A stretch of 64,000 nt of DNA from JAJCYK01 sp965212195. Lineage in GTDB: Bacteria > Bacteroidota > Bacteroidia > Cytophagales > Cyclobacteriaceae. The notes below the pieces were generated by a model, which was not told the DNA's origin, ran no database searches, and worked only from the letters and a program-made list of their open reading frames with translations. The DNA lies in contig CBDBUW010000013.1 of NCBI GenBank assembly GCA_965212195.1, forward strand, positions 186,001 to 250,000. Reading direction: 5' to 3'. Below are positions 9,341 through 17,524 of this stretch, one piece after another. Numbering within the stretch: the stretch's first letter is position 1; the number at the start of each line of letters is the position of its first letter. Made by a program: the position numbers and the translations under genes.

Positions 9341-9391
9341 GGAAAGCCCCTGATAATCTTGGATTAAGTCCGGGATGTCAGGGCTTTTTTT
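9341..9391 (+). terminator. Rho-independent terminator after the lipoprotein gene
   Basis: Inverted repeat AAAGCCCCTGA (9343-9353) and TCAGGGCTTT (9378-9387), followed by a T run to 9391, starting about 28 bp after the stop codon of the lipoprotein gene. The loop is long, with an inner GGATTAAGTCC stem at 9361-9371. The T tract is on the plus strand, so it serves the lipoprotein transcript. Confidence 0.75.
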
Positions 9392-10517
9392 ATTCAACAG
9401 GATGGAAAGGCCGAGTGACCCAACCCGCAGGTGCCATTGTTTCCGTACCTCCGGCGCTCATTTCAAAGGGCTTCCTCAAGCTGTTACCGGCCAAATCTTC
9501 CAATTGGTTATTTACCATAATTACATAAGGCTGCACCTCCCAGTGAAGATCCGGTTTAAATACCCAGTTCCCTTCATCTGAGAAATGGACCTTGCCCTTA
9601 ATGGTCTTGTCCTGTGATTGCTGTACCTGGATCCATCTCATAGCCTGAGCCTGGTCAATGGGCTCATCAAAGGTTATCATCAGGCTATCCCGGCTGTGCG
9701 CCTGGGGGGCGGATATCTTCCAATTTTTGATCTGTGGAGATTGAACATCCAATGGTCCCACCACAAAACTGTGACTGGCAGGACTGTCTAAGGTTTGGCC
9801 CAGGTAGCTGCTAAATTTCCCTTCCACTACTAAGTTATATTTCTGATTTATCTTTAATGCCAAACCCCAGGCTTCATGACTGTCCAACCCACTTTTTATC
9901 CTTCCAGGATCAAATAACAAGGTTAACCGTTTACCACTGCGATCCCACAAAGGTGGGTCCGCCGGGAAGAATGCCTGTTTCACGGTATCTCCTTGCTGAT
10001 CGATCAAATGTATGTATTGATAGGGGGTATCCCGCCGCATGGGGGTTGAGAAATGTAGGTAGAAGCGCAGGATATTGGCCGGTACTACTGGCAGTTGTGG
10101 TTCCACGGAGAGCAACCATGGACGGGTAACAGGATAGCGGTCTGCTACCCTGAAAGAGCCCTGGGACTTATGCTGTCGATGCTCAAATTGGTAGTAATAG
10201 TCCTGGTCAAGCTCAAAAGGAAATCGGGGTTTAAAGCGTATAGTGTGCTCACTTACCGCATACTTCCCCCACATGGCAGATTGTTGATGACCAGAAGGAT
10301 GCTTGCCAACGTATACCTGCAGGTATTTTACCCCCATATTTTGAGGGTCATGCGCCAAGGCTTTCCATTCATCTCCGGACCAGTTGATACCCTCAACCAT
10401 TAACTCACCAAAATAAACATGGCTGGAATCCTTAATCAGGGTAATCTGCTGGGCCCATAGTAACGTGGGACCAAGGACTAACAACCACGCGAGTACACGA
10501 TGCTTTATCAAAACCAT
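9390..10517 (-). CDS. Secreted Ig-like domain protein
   Basis: Exported protein of 375 residues with a signal peptide (LVLGPTLLWAQQ). The body is beta-rich; VPANILRFYLHFSTPMRRDT (about 142-161) and SLMITFDEPIDQAQAMRWIQ resemble SbsA-type Ig-like repeats, in which the phrase LRFYLHFSTPM marks the strand before the ligand loop. The C-terminal part LEDLAGNSLRKPFEM is the standard end of such a repeat (DLAGN). No sorting domain. The start overlaps the end of the beta-propeller gene by ten bases, so they are co-translated. Probably an envelope or surface binding protein; ligand unknown. Confidence 0.72.
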   Translation of the reverse strand: MVLIKHRVLAWLLVLGPTLLWAQQITLIKDSSHVYFGELMVEGINWSGDEWKALAHDPQNMGVKYLQVYVGKHPSGHQQSAMWGKYAVSEHTIRFKPRFPFELDQDYYYQFEHRQHKSQGSFRVADRYPVTRPWLLSVEPQLPVVPANILRFYLHFSTPMRRDTPYQYIHLIDQQGDTVKQAFFPADPPLWDRSGKRLTLLFDPGRIKSGLDSHEAWGLALKINQKYNLVVEGKFSSYLGQTLDSPASHSFVVGPLDVQSPQIKNWKISAPQAHSRDSLMITFDEPIDQAQAMRWIQVQQSQDKTIKGKVHFSDEGNWVFKPDLHWEVQPYVIMVNNQLEDLAGNSLRKPFEMSAGGTETMAPAGWVTRPFHPVE

Positions 10518-11650
10518 TTAGTACTCAGTGATCGCAGATCCACCAACCCATTGGGGGCTAGCACCAGGGCCAGGATATTTTTCGAATTCAGATAGGAAAT
10601 TTGCTGTACACCATTGCTGGGTAGCGAAACAAATGAAATCCCGGCGGTACCGAATCCTTCAACTTCAGAAGTTAGACCCGTTTCCATGTTGAACACATCT
10701 TCGATCTTCACCCGCATGAGGTTTCTGGTGCTGTTGGCTATCATTAAGTAATCCTGGCCATTCTTTTGGTAGACGATCATATCCATAGGAATATTACCGG
10801 CTCCAAATTCTGCTACTGTTTTGCTTTTGATAAGACCCCCGTCTTTTAGTTTGTCAAGGGGGAATGTGGCCAGAGGCGTGCAAGTATAGGCGGTTATCAA
10901 ATGAGAGACTCCCTGATGTTCATAAGGTACAAAAGTACGTACCGGAGCCTGAGTCTCATATTCGCCATGTGCAGCATGATATACCTCCAATGCGGAAGCA
11001 TTTTGTCGGTCGTTGAAAGGGAAGTCCAAAATTCTAAGGCTCGAGGCGAATTCTTCATTGGACAAACCCGTGACGTATACCTTATTTTGAAAATACACCA
11101 GATCCGTAATGGCATCCACCCTTAGGGAACTTTTGCGATAGGTTTCTCCTTTATCCATCTCGATAATACTGGGCAAGGTGGTTTCAGAATAGGAAATGTT
11201 CTCCAAAGAAAACTCCTCCATACTGCCATCCGAATTCACTTTGATGATAAGGTTGGCTTTGGACACATCATTTGGTAATCTCCAAAAACCCAATTCACGA
11301 CGATTTCCTTTGGAAACGGCCAGGTATGGTACTTGAGAAATTGGGTTTACCGCCATATCGTGAATGATAATATTATCGGCGGTAGTACCCAGTAATGCGG
11401 CCATCTTGCCTTGCAGATCTTCTACCTTTATTGCTTCCGTGGTGATATTCTCGGTGATATCTTTGGTATCAACAGCAATAATTTTTCCGCTGTATGAATC
11501 ACCGATGAATAAAATACCATCTGGCCCAAAATCCATGGTACTGATGGATTGGATATCCGGAGTTCCTGTTATAAATCCGGGTTTGGGAGGGTGGTTGGCG
11601 TAGGTGCTTAAAATTAAGAATGATAATACAGTAAGCAGTAATGGTTTCAT
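10508..11650 (-). CDS. Secreted beta-propeller (NHL/SMP-30-like) protein
   Basis: Exported protein of about 380 residues from the ATG at 11650, chosen because the signal peptide MKPLLLTVLSFLILSTYAN follows immediately; the frame is open further upstream but without a signal. Repeated blades can be read: MDFGPDGILFIGDSYSGKII, IIHDMAVNPISQVPYLAVSK, VDAITDLVYFQNKVYVTGLS and MDMIVYQKNGQDYLMIANST, each with a short loop-strand pattern of NHL/six-bladed propellers. No enzyme signature is evident. Second gene of a minus-strand transcript with the 83-residue lipoprotein before and the Ig-like protein after, suggesting an envelope complex. Confidence 0.75.
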   Translation of the reverse strand: MKPLLLTVLSFLILSTYANHPPKPGFITGTPDIQSISTMDFGPDGILFIGDSYSGKIIAVDTKDITENITTEAIKVEDLQGKMAALLGTTADNIIIHDMAVNPISQVPYLAVSKGNRRELGFWRLPNDVSKANLIIKVNSDGSMEEFSLENISYSETTLPSIIEMDKGETYRKSSLRVDAITDLVYFQNKVYVTGLSNEEFASSLRILDFPFNDRQNASALEVYHAAHGEYETQAPVRTFVPYEHQGVSHLITAYTCTPLATFPLDKLKDGGLIKSKTVAEFGAGNIPMDMIVYQKNGQDYLMIANSTRNLMRVKIEDVFNMETGLTSEVEGFGTAGISFVSLPSNGVQQISYLNSKNILALVLAPNGLVDLRSLSTKWF

Positions 11651-11687
11651 ATTGATTTTTTTGTTAATGATTGAATCAGTTAAATTT

Positions 11688-11939
11688 TTAGGCATAGCCA
11701 CTAACATCCAGGAAATCCCTGGCATCCCTTATCTCCATAAGATTTTGCAGTGCGAGCGACTGGTGGTCGAATATTTGCCAAAATAGTTCGATGTCTTGGG
11801 TTCTAATTTCGATTTCATCGGGAGAGGCTGCAAAAGCAGGGGTTGCCGGCGGATTCACAACAGGGGGTTCGGGGTCTTCAGAGCAAGAGACCGTCCAGCT
11901 ACAGCCTAGAAGTATCAGACACAATCGAGAAAAGATCAT
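11688..11939 (-). CDS. Small lipoprotein
   Basis: Lipoprotein of 83 residues: hydrophobic signal and WTVSC lipobox (Cys19), then a proline-rich linker (EDPEPPVVNPPATPAF) and a short acidic/helical tail. No family recognised. It precedes the beta-propeller gene by 37 bp on the same strand and is probably the first gene of that three-gene transcript. The spacer upstream (11940-12028) is shared with the divergent MOSC gene. Confidence 0.7.
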   Translation of the reverse strand: MIFSRLCLILLGCSWTVSCSEDPEPPVVNPPATPAFAASPDEIEIRTQDIELFWQIFDHQSLALQNLMEIRDARDFLDVSGYA

Positions 11940-12015
11940 TAGGGTAACGTTCAGTCTAAAAAACGCAAATTAAGGTTTGGAGGTTCTGAAAAATATTTTC
12001 TTTCAGGAAATCCGT

Positions 12016-12023
12016 TATATTTG
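12016..12023 (+). promoter_or_regulatory. Bacteroidota-type -7 box TATATTTG
   Basis: TATATTTG matches the TAnnTTTG -7 consensus of Bacteroidota primary sigma factors. It ends six bases before the MOSC start codon, so a transcript started in the usual place would begin at or next to the ATG and be nearly leaderless. No good -33 TTTG is placed at the usual distance, so confidence is modest. Confidence 0.35.
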
Positions 12024-12028
12024 AATCT

Positions 12029-12526
12029 ATGAATGCGAATGAATTACAGGATAGTTTACCGCAGACAGGGAGGGTTGAATGGATTGGGGTGAGGCCGGTT
12101 CGTTATGAAGACCTCAAGGCCGTGGACCAGGTAGAGGTCCAGGAAGGTAAGGGGTTGGCTGCTGACCATTTTCAAGGAATACTAGGTAGCAAGCGGCAAG
12201 TAACTTTAATTCAAAAGGAGCATCTGCAAGCAGTAGCCTCATACATGGGATTGGAAAAAGTGGATCCTAATCTCACCCGTCGAAATATTGTGACTCAAGG
12301 TATCAACTTGAATGCCCTGAAAGACCGCCGTTTTACCATTGGGGAGGTTATATTTGAGGGTACCGGCAATTGTGCTCCCTGCTCGCGGATGGAGAAAAAT
12401 CTGGGACCGGGCGGCTGGAATGCCATGAGAGGTCACGGGGGCATCTGTGCCAGAGTGATCCAAGCTGGGACCATTAAAGTAGGTGATGAGGTGCGATTAG
12501 CGGTAACCGCCATGAGTACCGACTAA
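12029..12526 (+). CDS. MOSC-domain protein
   Basis: Stand-alone MOSC (molybdenum cofactor sulfurase C-terminal) domain protein of 165 residues, the usual size of YiiM/YuaD-like proteins that handle sulfur or the molybdenum cofactor in detoxification. Seen: the conserved region QEGKGLAADHFQG, the RRNIVTQGI strand with NLTRRNI, and the cysteine motif GTGNCAPCSRME (Cys115, Cys118) followed by GGICARV. No fused Fe-S or FAD domain is present. Single gene with its own promoter; its stop overlaps a convergent GNAT remnant. Confidence 0.9.
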   Translation: MNANELQDSLPQTGRVEWIGVRPVRYEDLKAVDQVEVQEGKGLAADHFQGILGSKRQVTLIQKEHLQAVASYMGLEKVDPNLTRRNIVTQGINLNALKDRRFTIGEVIFEGTGNCAPCSRMEKNLGPGGWNAMRGHGGICARVIQAGTIKVGDEVRLAVTAMSTD

Positions 12527-12744
12527 TCTTTGAGGTCCATGTTCATTTGGTATAAGTCCATGCCGGGCGCCCAAAAATCCTTTTCGGTTTTTTGCAAAGC
12601 AAATCCCAATTTGTGATAAAACGGGTATACCAGTTGGGTGGTACGTACCATGATTCGCTTGACGTCGGCATTTTATTTGATCTTATCAATACGGAATAGC
12701 GTTAGTTGTTTGCCGATACCTCGGCCTTGAAATAAGGGATGTAC
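12523..12744 (-). pseudogene. Degenerate GNAT acetyltransferase, C-terminal remnant
   Basis: Translation of the minus strand gives VHPLFQGRGIGKQL (the acetyl-CoA loop of GNAT enzymes, Q/RxxGxG/A), then an in-frame TAA at 12673-12675, then VYPFYHKLGFALQKTEKDFW and a normal stop at 12523. This is the C-terminal half of a GNAT enzyme (VxPFYxKLGF is the usual beta5-alpha4 region). Upstream of the acetyl-CoA loop the frame meets another stop and the N-terminal half is lost. A nonsense mutation plus truncation means no active enzyme. Confidence 0.75.
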
Positions 12745-12811
12745 TCGCTGCCTCTACACGTGACTCCATGCGTTTCCTTGGACTCCGGAGAAACTTCAGG
12801 GGCCGCTTCAC

Positions 12812-13393
12812 TTAGTTCAGAGGAGCTCTCTTGCTTAATCGCTCTATCCTCAGGCGGTGATATCGTTGCAAGATCACCGGATATAGGTTTCCGATAATAT
12901 TTATGATGGACATACCAACAAAGACCACAACCCTCCCGTGGAATAAAAGCAACAGCGATACCCCCAGGATGGTGATAAAAGCTGCGGCGTGCCCAACTTC
13001 CGATTGCTTCGTCTGGTAAACGAAATTATTCAAACCCTGGCGAGAGCCGTCAAAGTACTTTTGCCGGTTCTTACGTCTTCCCCAAAAGGCCCATAACAAT
13101 ATCTTTTTGAAAGGCTCCACTCCCAGTGAATGGTAAACCCGTTGTAGACGCCGGGGGTTCGTCAGGGTAAAATATCTACTTGGAAACAGTTGGTGGGTGG
13201 CATAAGCAAAACCTACAAAGGCATAGATCCCGGTGATATATAAACATAACAAGAAAGCCCATATCAGGGCTTGTTTTTGGGGATCATGAGCTATCAGTTG
13301 CTTGATCAATTCAAGGGTATTGGCCAGTAGAAATACGGAGATGATAGGGAAGACTATTTTCTTGATGACCTTCATTAAAGGGTCGGGCTTCAC
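12812..13393 (-). CDS. Four-helix membrane protein, CrtO-acyltransferase-like
   Basis: Integral membrane protein of 193 residues with about four hydrophobic segments (around 11-25, 43-63, 134-152 and 158-170). The C-terminal stretch INIIGNLYPVILQRYHRLRI matches the N-YP-x-LQRYNRxR signature seen in glycosyl-4,4'-diaponeurosporenoate acyltransferase-like proteins. I cannot place an active site, so acyltransferase activity is not claimed. It is the downstream neighbour of another membrane protein (28-bp gap), probably one transcript. No carotenoid genes are nearby. Confidence 0.6.
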   Translation of the reverse strand: MKPDPLMKVIKKIVFPIISVFLLANTLELIKQLIAHDPQKQALIWAFLLCLYITGIYAFVGFAYATHQLFPSRYFTLTNPRRLQRVYHSLGVEPFKKILLWAFWGRRKNRQKYFDGSRQGLNNFVYQTKQSEVGHAAAFITILGVSLLLLFHGRVVVFVGMSIINIIGNLYPVILQRYHRLRIERLSKRAPLN

Positions 13394-13420
13394 GAACCGG
13401 ATATTATAATTGAATAAAGA

Positions 13421-14107
13421 TCAATATTGATCGTATTTTGCATTTTTCCAAAGATAGACACCCAATAACCCTCTGGATAGAGGTTGAAGAATAGGGTAGG
13501 TGAAGGCTACCACGGTGCCCGCCCATTCCAGGTTTTGATATTTACTGAGGATGATCAGCAAGGTCAGGGGAACGGCCAGCCAAAACAGATAGCTCAGGGA
13601 TTTTTCTATTCCTCTTCCTTTCCAGGTGGCCCAACCAAAACAAGCCGTGCCTAATAAAAACGCAACCAGCAGTACAAAAAACCAACTGTCCCAAGTGGTG
13701 AGATAATTTTCAATCTGCAGCCTCAATATTTCTTGTTGAGTGGCAGTAGCGGAATTAAATGCTGACCTCCAATGGTTATTTACCGCGAATATTATGCCCG
13801 TAATACCTGTCATTTCCACGGTCCCCCAAATCAAAAACCAAATCATCCCCAACGACACCTTGGGCAATTCCCGGTGGCGCAAGGTATATACAAATCCGAA
13901 ATAAGCCGTTATTGCAAGCGGGATATGCCAGAAATTTACCCACAGAAGACCCATATAAAATGGGTTGGCAGCTAGATCCAGCCCCTCAGCGAATGATCCA
14001 TGGTCGTGATAGAAATTAGGCAGTAACCACAAGAAGAAGGTAGTCAATACCGTGCTAAAACTAGCAAAGGCGGCGATTTTGAGGAATAGCTTATCAGTCC
14101 TCTTCAT
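13421..14107 (-). CDS. Seven-helix membrane protein of unknown function
   Basis: Integral membrane protein of 228 residues with about six to seven transmembrane helices (for example IAAFASFSTVLTTFFLWLLP, VSLGMIWFLIWGTVEMTGI and WFFVLLVAFLLGTACFGW). Several conserved-looking residues lie in membrane segments (WHIPLAITAYFG, TWDSWFF), but I recognise no family. Neighbours: the sugar isomerase 22 bp upstream and the CrtO-like protein 27 bp downstream, all on the minus strand. Confidence 0.7.
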   Translation of the reverse strand: MKRTDKLFLKIAAFASFSTVLTTFFLWLLPNFYHDHGSFAEGLDLAANPFYMGLLWVNFWHIPLAITAYFGFVYTLRHRELPKVSLGMIWFLIWGTVEMTGITGIIFAVNNHWRSAFNSATATQQEILRLQIENYLTTWDSWFFVLLVAFLLGTACFGWATWKGRGIEKSLSYLFWLAVPLTLLIILSKYQNLEWAGTVVAFTYPILQPLSRGLLGVYLWKNAKYDQY

Positions 14108-14129
14108 GTCCGAAAGTTCATTGTTCCGT

Positions 14130-15092
14130 TCACAATGATTTTAGATAGTCAATACTTCTTTTCAGAGCTACTTGCGGATTAGCAACCATATCCTGTTCAA
14201 CATAAAAATGCTTTACGCCCATTCGCTTGGCCACTGGCAGGATGGCGCTCAAATCCAAAACACCGTCGCCCACAGTAGTCATATAAGGAAACAGCTCCAT
14301 CCATTCTTTGGGGCTGCCTCCGTCTCCACTAAATCGGACTTTTTCCCGCATATCTTTTACATGCATCAGCCGGAAACGATTGGGATAAGTTTTCAGATAC
14401 TCTATAGGGTCGGCTCCACCCGCTGTGGTCCAGTACAGGTCCATTTCGAAAAATACCAGTTGGGGATCGGTTTGCTCCAGTATTAAATTAAAAGGGACTC
14501 GTCCTTGCTGTTCTTGCAGCCCGTAGCCATGGTTATGATAGGAAAACTTTACTCCGACCTTTTTAGCTTTTTCTCCAATGGAATTAAATTCTACCGCTAT
14601 ACGCTGGTAATCTTCAAGTGAACCCCTTTTTTCTTCAGGAATAGCGGGAATACCAACATATTCCACCCCTAAACTGGCAGCTGCTTCCCCCAGTTGATCC
14701 ATATGTTGGTTGAGGGTTTCCAGATCGGTGTGCATAGCGGTAGCCTTAATGCGGTGTTTCTTGAGTATCGATCTTATCTCACTTACTGTGTGCCCGAAAA
14801 ATCCACTTCCACTGAAACCCAGCATAGGAGTTATGGCGTTCCACCGATCCTTGGTGGATTGAGCGCTGAAAGAATAGGGTCCATAAAGCTCAATTTCCTT
14901 GTACCCCATCTCAGCAAGCAGTCCCATACCCTCCTCAAAACTGGATTCCAATAGTTTAGGCAGTGAAAACAGCTGGATTCCAATGCTTTTAAGAAGTTTC
15001 GGCTTCAGATGCAAACCGGATAAAGTATGTTGTGGGAAGGCACTGATTAAGGCAGCCGCACTGGAGTGTTTTAGGAAGGTTCGTCGTTGCAT
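14130..15092 (-). CDS. Tat-exported sugar phosphate isomerase/epimerase (TIM barrel)
   Basis: Xylose-isomerase-like TIM-barrel protein of 320 residues with a twin-arginine signal (MQRRTFLKHSSAAALISAFP). Metal-binding barrel pieces visible: GYKEIELYGPY early, EYVGIPAIPEE, KFSYHNHGYGLQ (the HNH region), FEMDLYWTTAGG and the C-terminal KHFYVEQDM, supplying the Glu-Asp-His-Glu metal set of this family. These exported proteins are often found with oxidoreductases and sulfatases in Bacteroidota sugar catabolism. It follows the sulfatase gene by 38 bp. A paralogue sits at 48746-49639. Confidence 0.88.
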   Translation of the reverse strand: MQRRTFLKHSSAAALISAFPQHTLSGLHLKPKLLKSIGIQLFSLPKLLESSFEEGMGLLAEMGYKEIELYGPYSFSAQSTKDRWNAITPMLGFSGSGFFGHTVSEIRSILKKHRIKATAMHTDLETLNQHMDQLGEAAASLGVEYVGIPAIPEEKRGSLEDYQRIAVEFNSIGEKAKKVGVKFSYHNHGYGLQEQQGRVPFNLILEQTDPQLVFFEMDLYWTTAGGADPIEYLKTYPNRFRLMHVKDMREKVRFSGDGGSPKEWMELFPYMTTVGDGVLDLSAILPVAKRMGVKHFYVEQDMVANPQVALKRSIDYLKSL

Positions 15093-15130
15093 GGTGGTAT
15101 TGAACGTGATTAAGCAATATCTAAAATCTC

Positions 15131-16489
15131 TTAGGGATCGGGCTTTTGCCAGGCAATAGCCCCGGTAGTTCTTATGTGTTCCTGTAAAGCAGCTCTTAGT
15201 TTATTATAAACAGGATCATCTTGTCCCTCCAATGGATTTTGTTCGAAGGGATCCTGTTCAAGGTTAAAATACTGGATGGCTTCGTAGGGGCTGTTTTGTA
15301 GGATTTTAAAATGACCTTCTCGCGCCGCATAATAACATTGTCCCCCGTACTTCCACCCCTCACGCCGTACCCAAAATACCGTACGATCGTCAGTCGCTTG
15401 TTCCTGTCCCAGCAGCGTTGGCAACAGACTTACGGAAGGAAGCTCCTGAGGAGCCTCGAACCCAGCCACTTCACAGAAGGTTGGAAAAAGGTCCATAAGC
15501 ATTCCGAAGTTATCGGAGGTAGAGCCAGGCGTTATGTGGTCTTTCCAAAACGCAAAGGCCGGTACTTTAATGCCACCTTCGTACATATCTTGTTTGCCTC
15601 CTCGCAGTGGGTCATTACTTTGAGCAAACCTCAGGGCTCCTCCATTATCGGATGTAAATACCACCAAAGTGTTTTCTATTAGTCCCGTTTCCTTTAGTGT
15701 TTGCATCACCAGGCCTATAGAATGGTCCAGATGTTCAATGAATGCCACGTTTTTCGCTCTTTTCTCATCGAGTTCCGGGCTACGTGCTTCAACCTGATCC
15801 AACCAGGATTGGGGAGGTTGGATTGGAAAATGGGGAGCATTGTATGCCAGGTATAAAAAGAAGGGCTGGGCCTGGGATTTTCGTTCGGAGAGATACTCGA
15901 CAGTCCACTCGGTAAATAAATCTGTAGCATGTCCTTTGGGGTCAATTTCCTGGTCATTATGCCTCATCCAGTTTTTACCCCCACGTAAGTGTGTCCAGTA
16001 ATCATCCATCATATCCCCCAGGAACCCTTTGAAATATTGAAACCCTCTTTCATTGGGAGTATTGGGGCTTTCCAATCCCAGGTGCCACTTGCCAATGAGG
16101 GCTGTGTGATAACCTTGTTGGTTGAGTAGATTAGGGATCAATACCGCGCTGCGAGCCAGGTACCCCCAGTTACTGGGTGGATCTTGTCTGATCACCCCGG
16201 GTACACCTACCAGATCCGGGTAATTACCTGATAACAAGGAAGCACGGCTGGGTGAACAAACCGTGCTGTTGGCGTAAAAATTGGTGAGGGTAATTCCTTG
16301 TTGAGCCAGATTATCAATGTGGGGAGTCTGAAGATCTTGGGCTCCCTGAATGGATAGGTCCCCATAACCCAGGTCGTCTACCAAAATGCACAGAATATTG
16401 ATTTTAGGTGAGCGCTCCGTGGGCTGACTCCATCCGGCAACACCATATATCACTAAAATCAAGTTAAGGTAAAGTGCTTTAAGGTTCAT
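15131..16489 (-). CDS. S1-family sulfatase
   Basis: Secreted sulfatase of 452 residues with a signal peptide (LNLILVIYGVAGWSQ). Hydrolyses sulfate esters, often of marine polysaccharides, in the periplasm. Active-site elements: LVDDLGYGD (Asp38, Asp39 as calcium ligands), the formylglycine motif CSPSRASLLSG (Cys78, to be oxidised by the maturase), KWHLG with the active-site Lys and His, and SDNGG for the metal and substrate pocket. The Cys-type motif requires an anaerobic or aerobic formylglycine generator, not seen here. Part of a minus-strand run with epimerase upstream and isomerase downstream. Confidence 0.95.
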   Translation of the reverse strand: MNLKALYLNLILVIYGVAGWSQPTERSPKINILCILVDDLGYGDLSIQGAQDLQTPHIDNLAQQGITLTNFYANSTVCSPSRASLLSGNYPDLVGVPGVIRQDPPSNWGYLARSAVLIPNLLNQQGYHTALIGKWHLGLESPNTPNERGFQYFKGFLGDMMDDYWTHLRGGKNWMRHNDQEIDPKGHATDLFTEWTVEYLSERKSQAQPFFLYLAYNAPHFPIQPPQSWLDQVEARSPELDEKRAKNVAFIEHLDHSIGLVMQTLKETGLIENTLVVFTSDNGGALRFAQSNDPLRGGKQDMYEGGIKVPAFAFWKDHITPGSTSDNFGMLMDLFPTFCEVAGFEAPQELPSVSLLPTLLGQEQATDDRTVFWVRREGWKYGGQCYYAAREGHFKILQNSPYEAIQYFNLEQDPFEQNPLEGQDDPVYNKLRAALQEHIRTTGAIAWQKPDP

Positions 16490-16537
16490 ACAAGGTGGCA
16501 GTTATTAGCATAAGTTACGGATAAAATCTATACTGAC

Positions 16538-17524
16538 TTAATCTTTCACAGGGTAAGGGCCTTGCTTGAATTTACGTTGGTGATAACCCTTGATGCCCAC
16601 GTTGCGGGCTATTTCGCTATTAAAGTCTTGGCTGTCCTTAACGAGTTCCAGTACATGTTTGAAATCATAGATAGGCTGCCATTCCAATTCTTTACGGGCC
16701 TTGTCATTAACATAAACCCGGTCGATCCGGGGAGACATCTTCCATTGGTTTTTTTGGTATATCTCACTAAACTCCGGATACAGCTCTTCAACCACGGAGG
16801 CGGCATTATCATGAAGGTCGGACAAATGCTCTTTGCGAAACGGAGAGGTGGAGCTGATGATATATTTAGCAAAACCGATCTCTGAGGCTTTTGCTAAGGC
16901 CAAAAAATGAGCCTTGGCAGCATCTTCCAGGTCCACGCGCCGATGCAGGAACTCGTTGGCTTTGAGGTTATCAGCGGAGAAAGTTCGCCTTTTTTGTTGG
17001 TTATCATCTTCCTCCGGAAAAAAACGTGAAGTGCGCAGTATCAAGCAGGGAAGTGCATGCTGGTAGTGGAACAATTCGCAAAGATCTTCGGCGGCTAACT
17101 TGGTAGCACCGTAGATATTCTTGGGAATACTGGGGACTTCTTCGGTTATCCACGCAGCGGGTTCTCCGGGTTTCGGATTTAGACTTTGGCCGAAGGCGCT
17201 GGTGGTACTGGTAAAAACAAAAGCATTTACCTGCTCTCCAACTGCAGCCTCCAGCAAATTCAGGGTACCACTAACGTTGGTGTCAATAAAGTCCTGATTA
17301 CTATGAGTGGCTATGTGCGGTTTGTGCAGGGTAGCGCTGTGAATTAGGGCATCTACCCCGGATAGAGCTCGACTGACTAATTCTTTGTCTGTTATGGAAC
17401 CGGTAATAGTGGTAAAAGGGGAAGGCTTTATATCGAGACCGGTCATCTGGTGGCCCAGTCCGGTTCCCAATCGCATAATAGCTTCACCCAAATGTCCGCT
17501 GCTGCCGGTGACCAGTATTTTCAT
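16538..17524 (-). CDS. NAD-dependent epimerase/dehydratase (extended SDR)
   Basis: Extended short-chain dehydrogenase of about 328 residues acting on a nucleotide- or free sugar. From the ATG at 17524 (overlapping the nitrilase stop as ATGA; the longer frame starts within that gene) the Rossmann motif GSSGHLG lies at residues 7-13, the catalytic SxxxYxxxK group at Ser/Thr106-108, Tyr138 and Lys142 (NIYGATKLA). C-terminal substrate-binding region YVNDKARKELEWQP is typical. Translationally coupled to the nitrilase gene; sugar specificity not deducible. Confidence 0.88.
   Translation of the reverse strand: MKILVTGSSGHLGEAIMRLGTGLGHQMTGLDIKPSPFTTITGSITDKELVSRALSGVDALIHSATLHKPHIATHSNQDFIDTNVSGTLNLLEAAVGEQVNAFVFTSTTSAFGQSLNPKPGEPAAWITEEVPSIPKNIYGATKLAAEDLCELFHYQHALPCLILRTSRFFPEEDDNQQKRRTFSADNLKANEFLHRRVDLEDAAKAHFLALAKASEIGFAKYIISSTSPFRKEHLSDLHDNAASVVEELYPEFSEIYQKNQWKMSPRIDRVYVNDKARKELEWQPIYDFKHVLELVKDSQDFNSEIARNVGIKGYHQRKFKQGPYPVKD

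Noticed and set aside
9316..9581. Plus-strand frames after the 8425-9315 lipoprotein
   Set aside because: They span the terminator hairpin and the antisense of the Ig-like gene.
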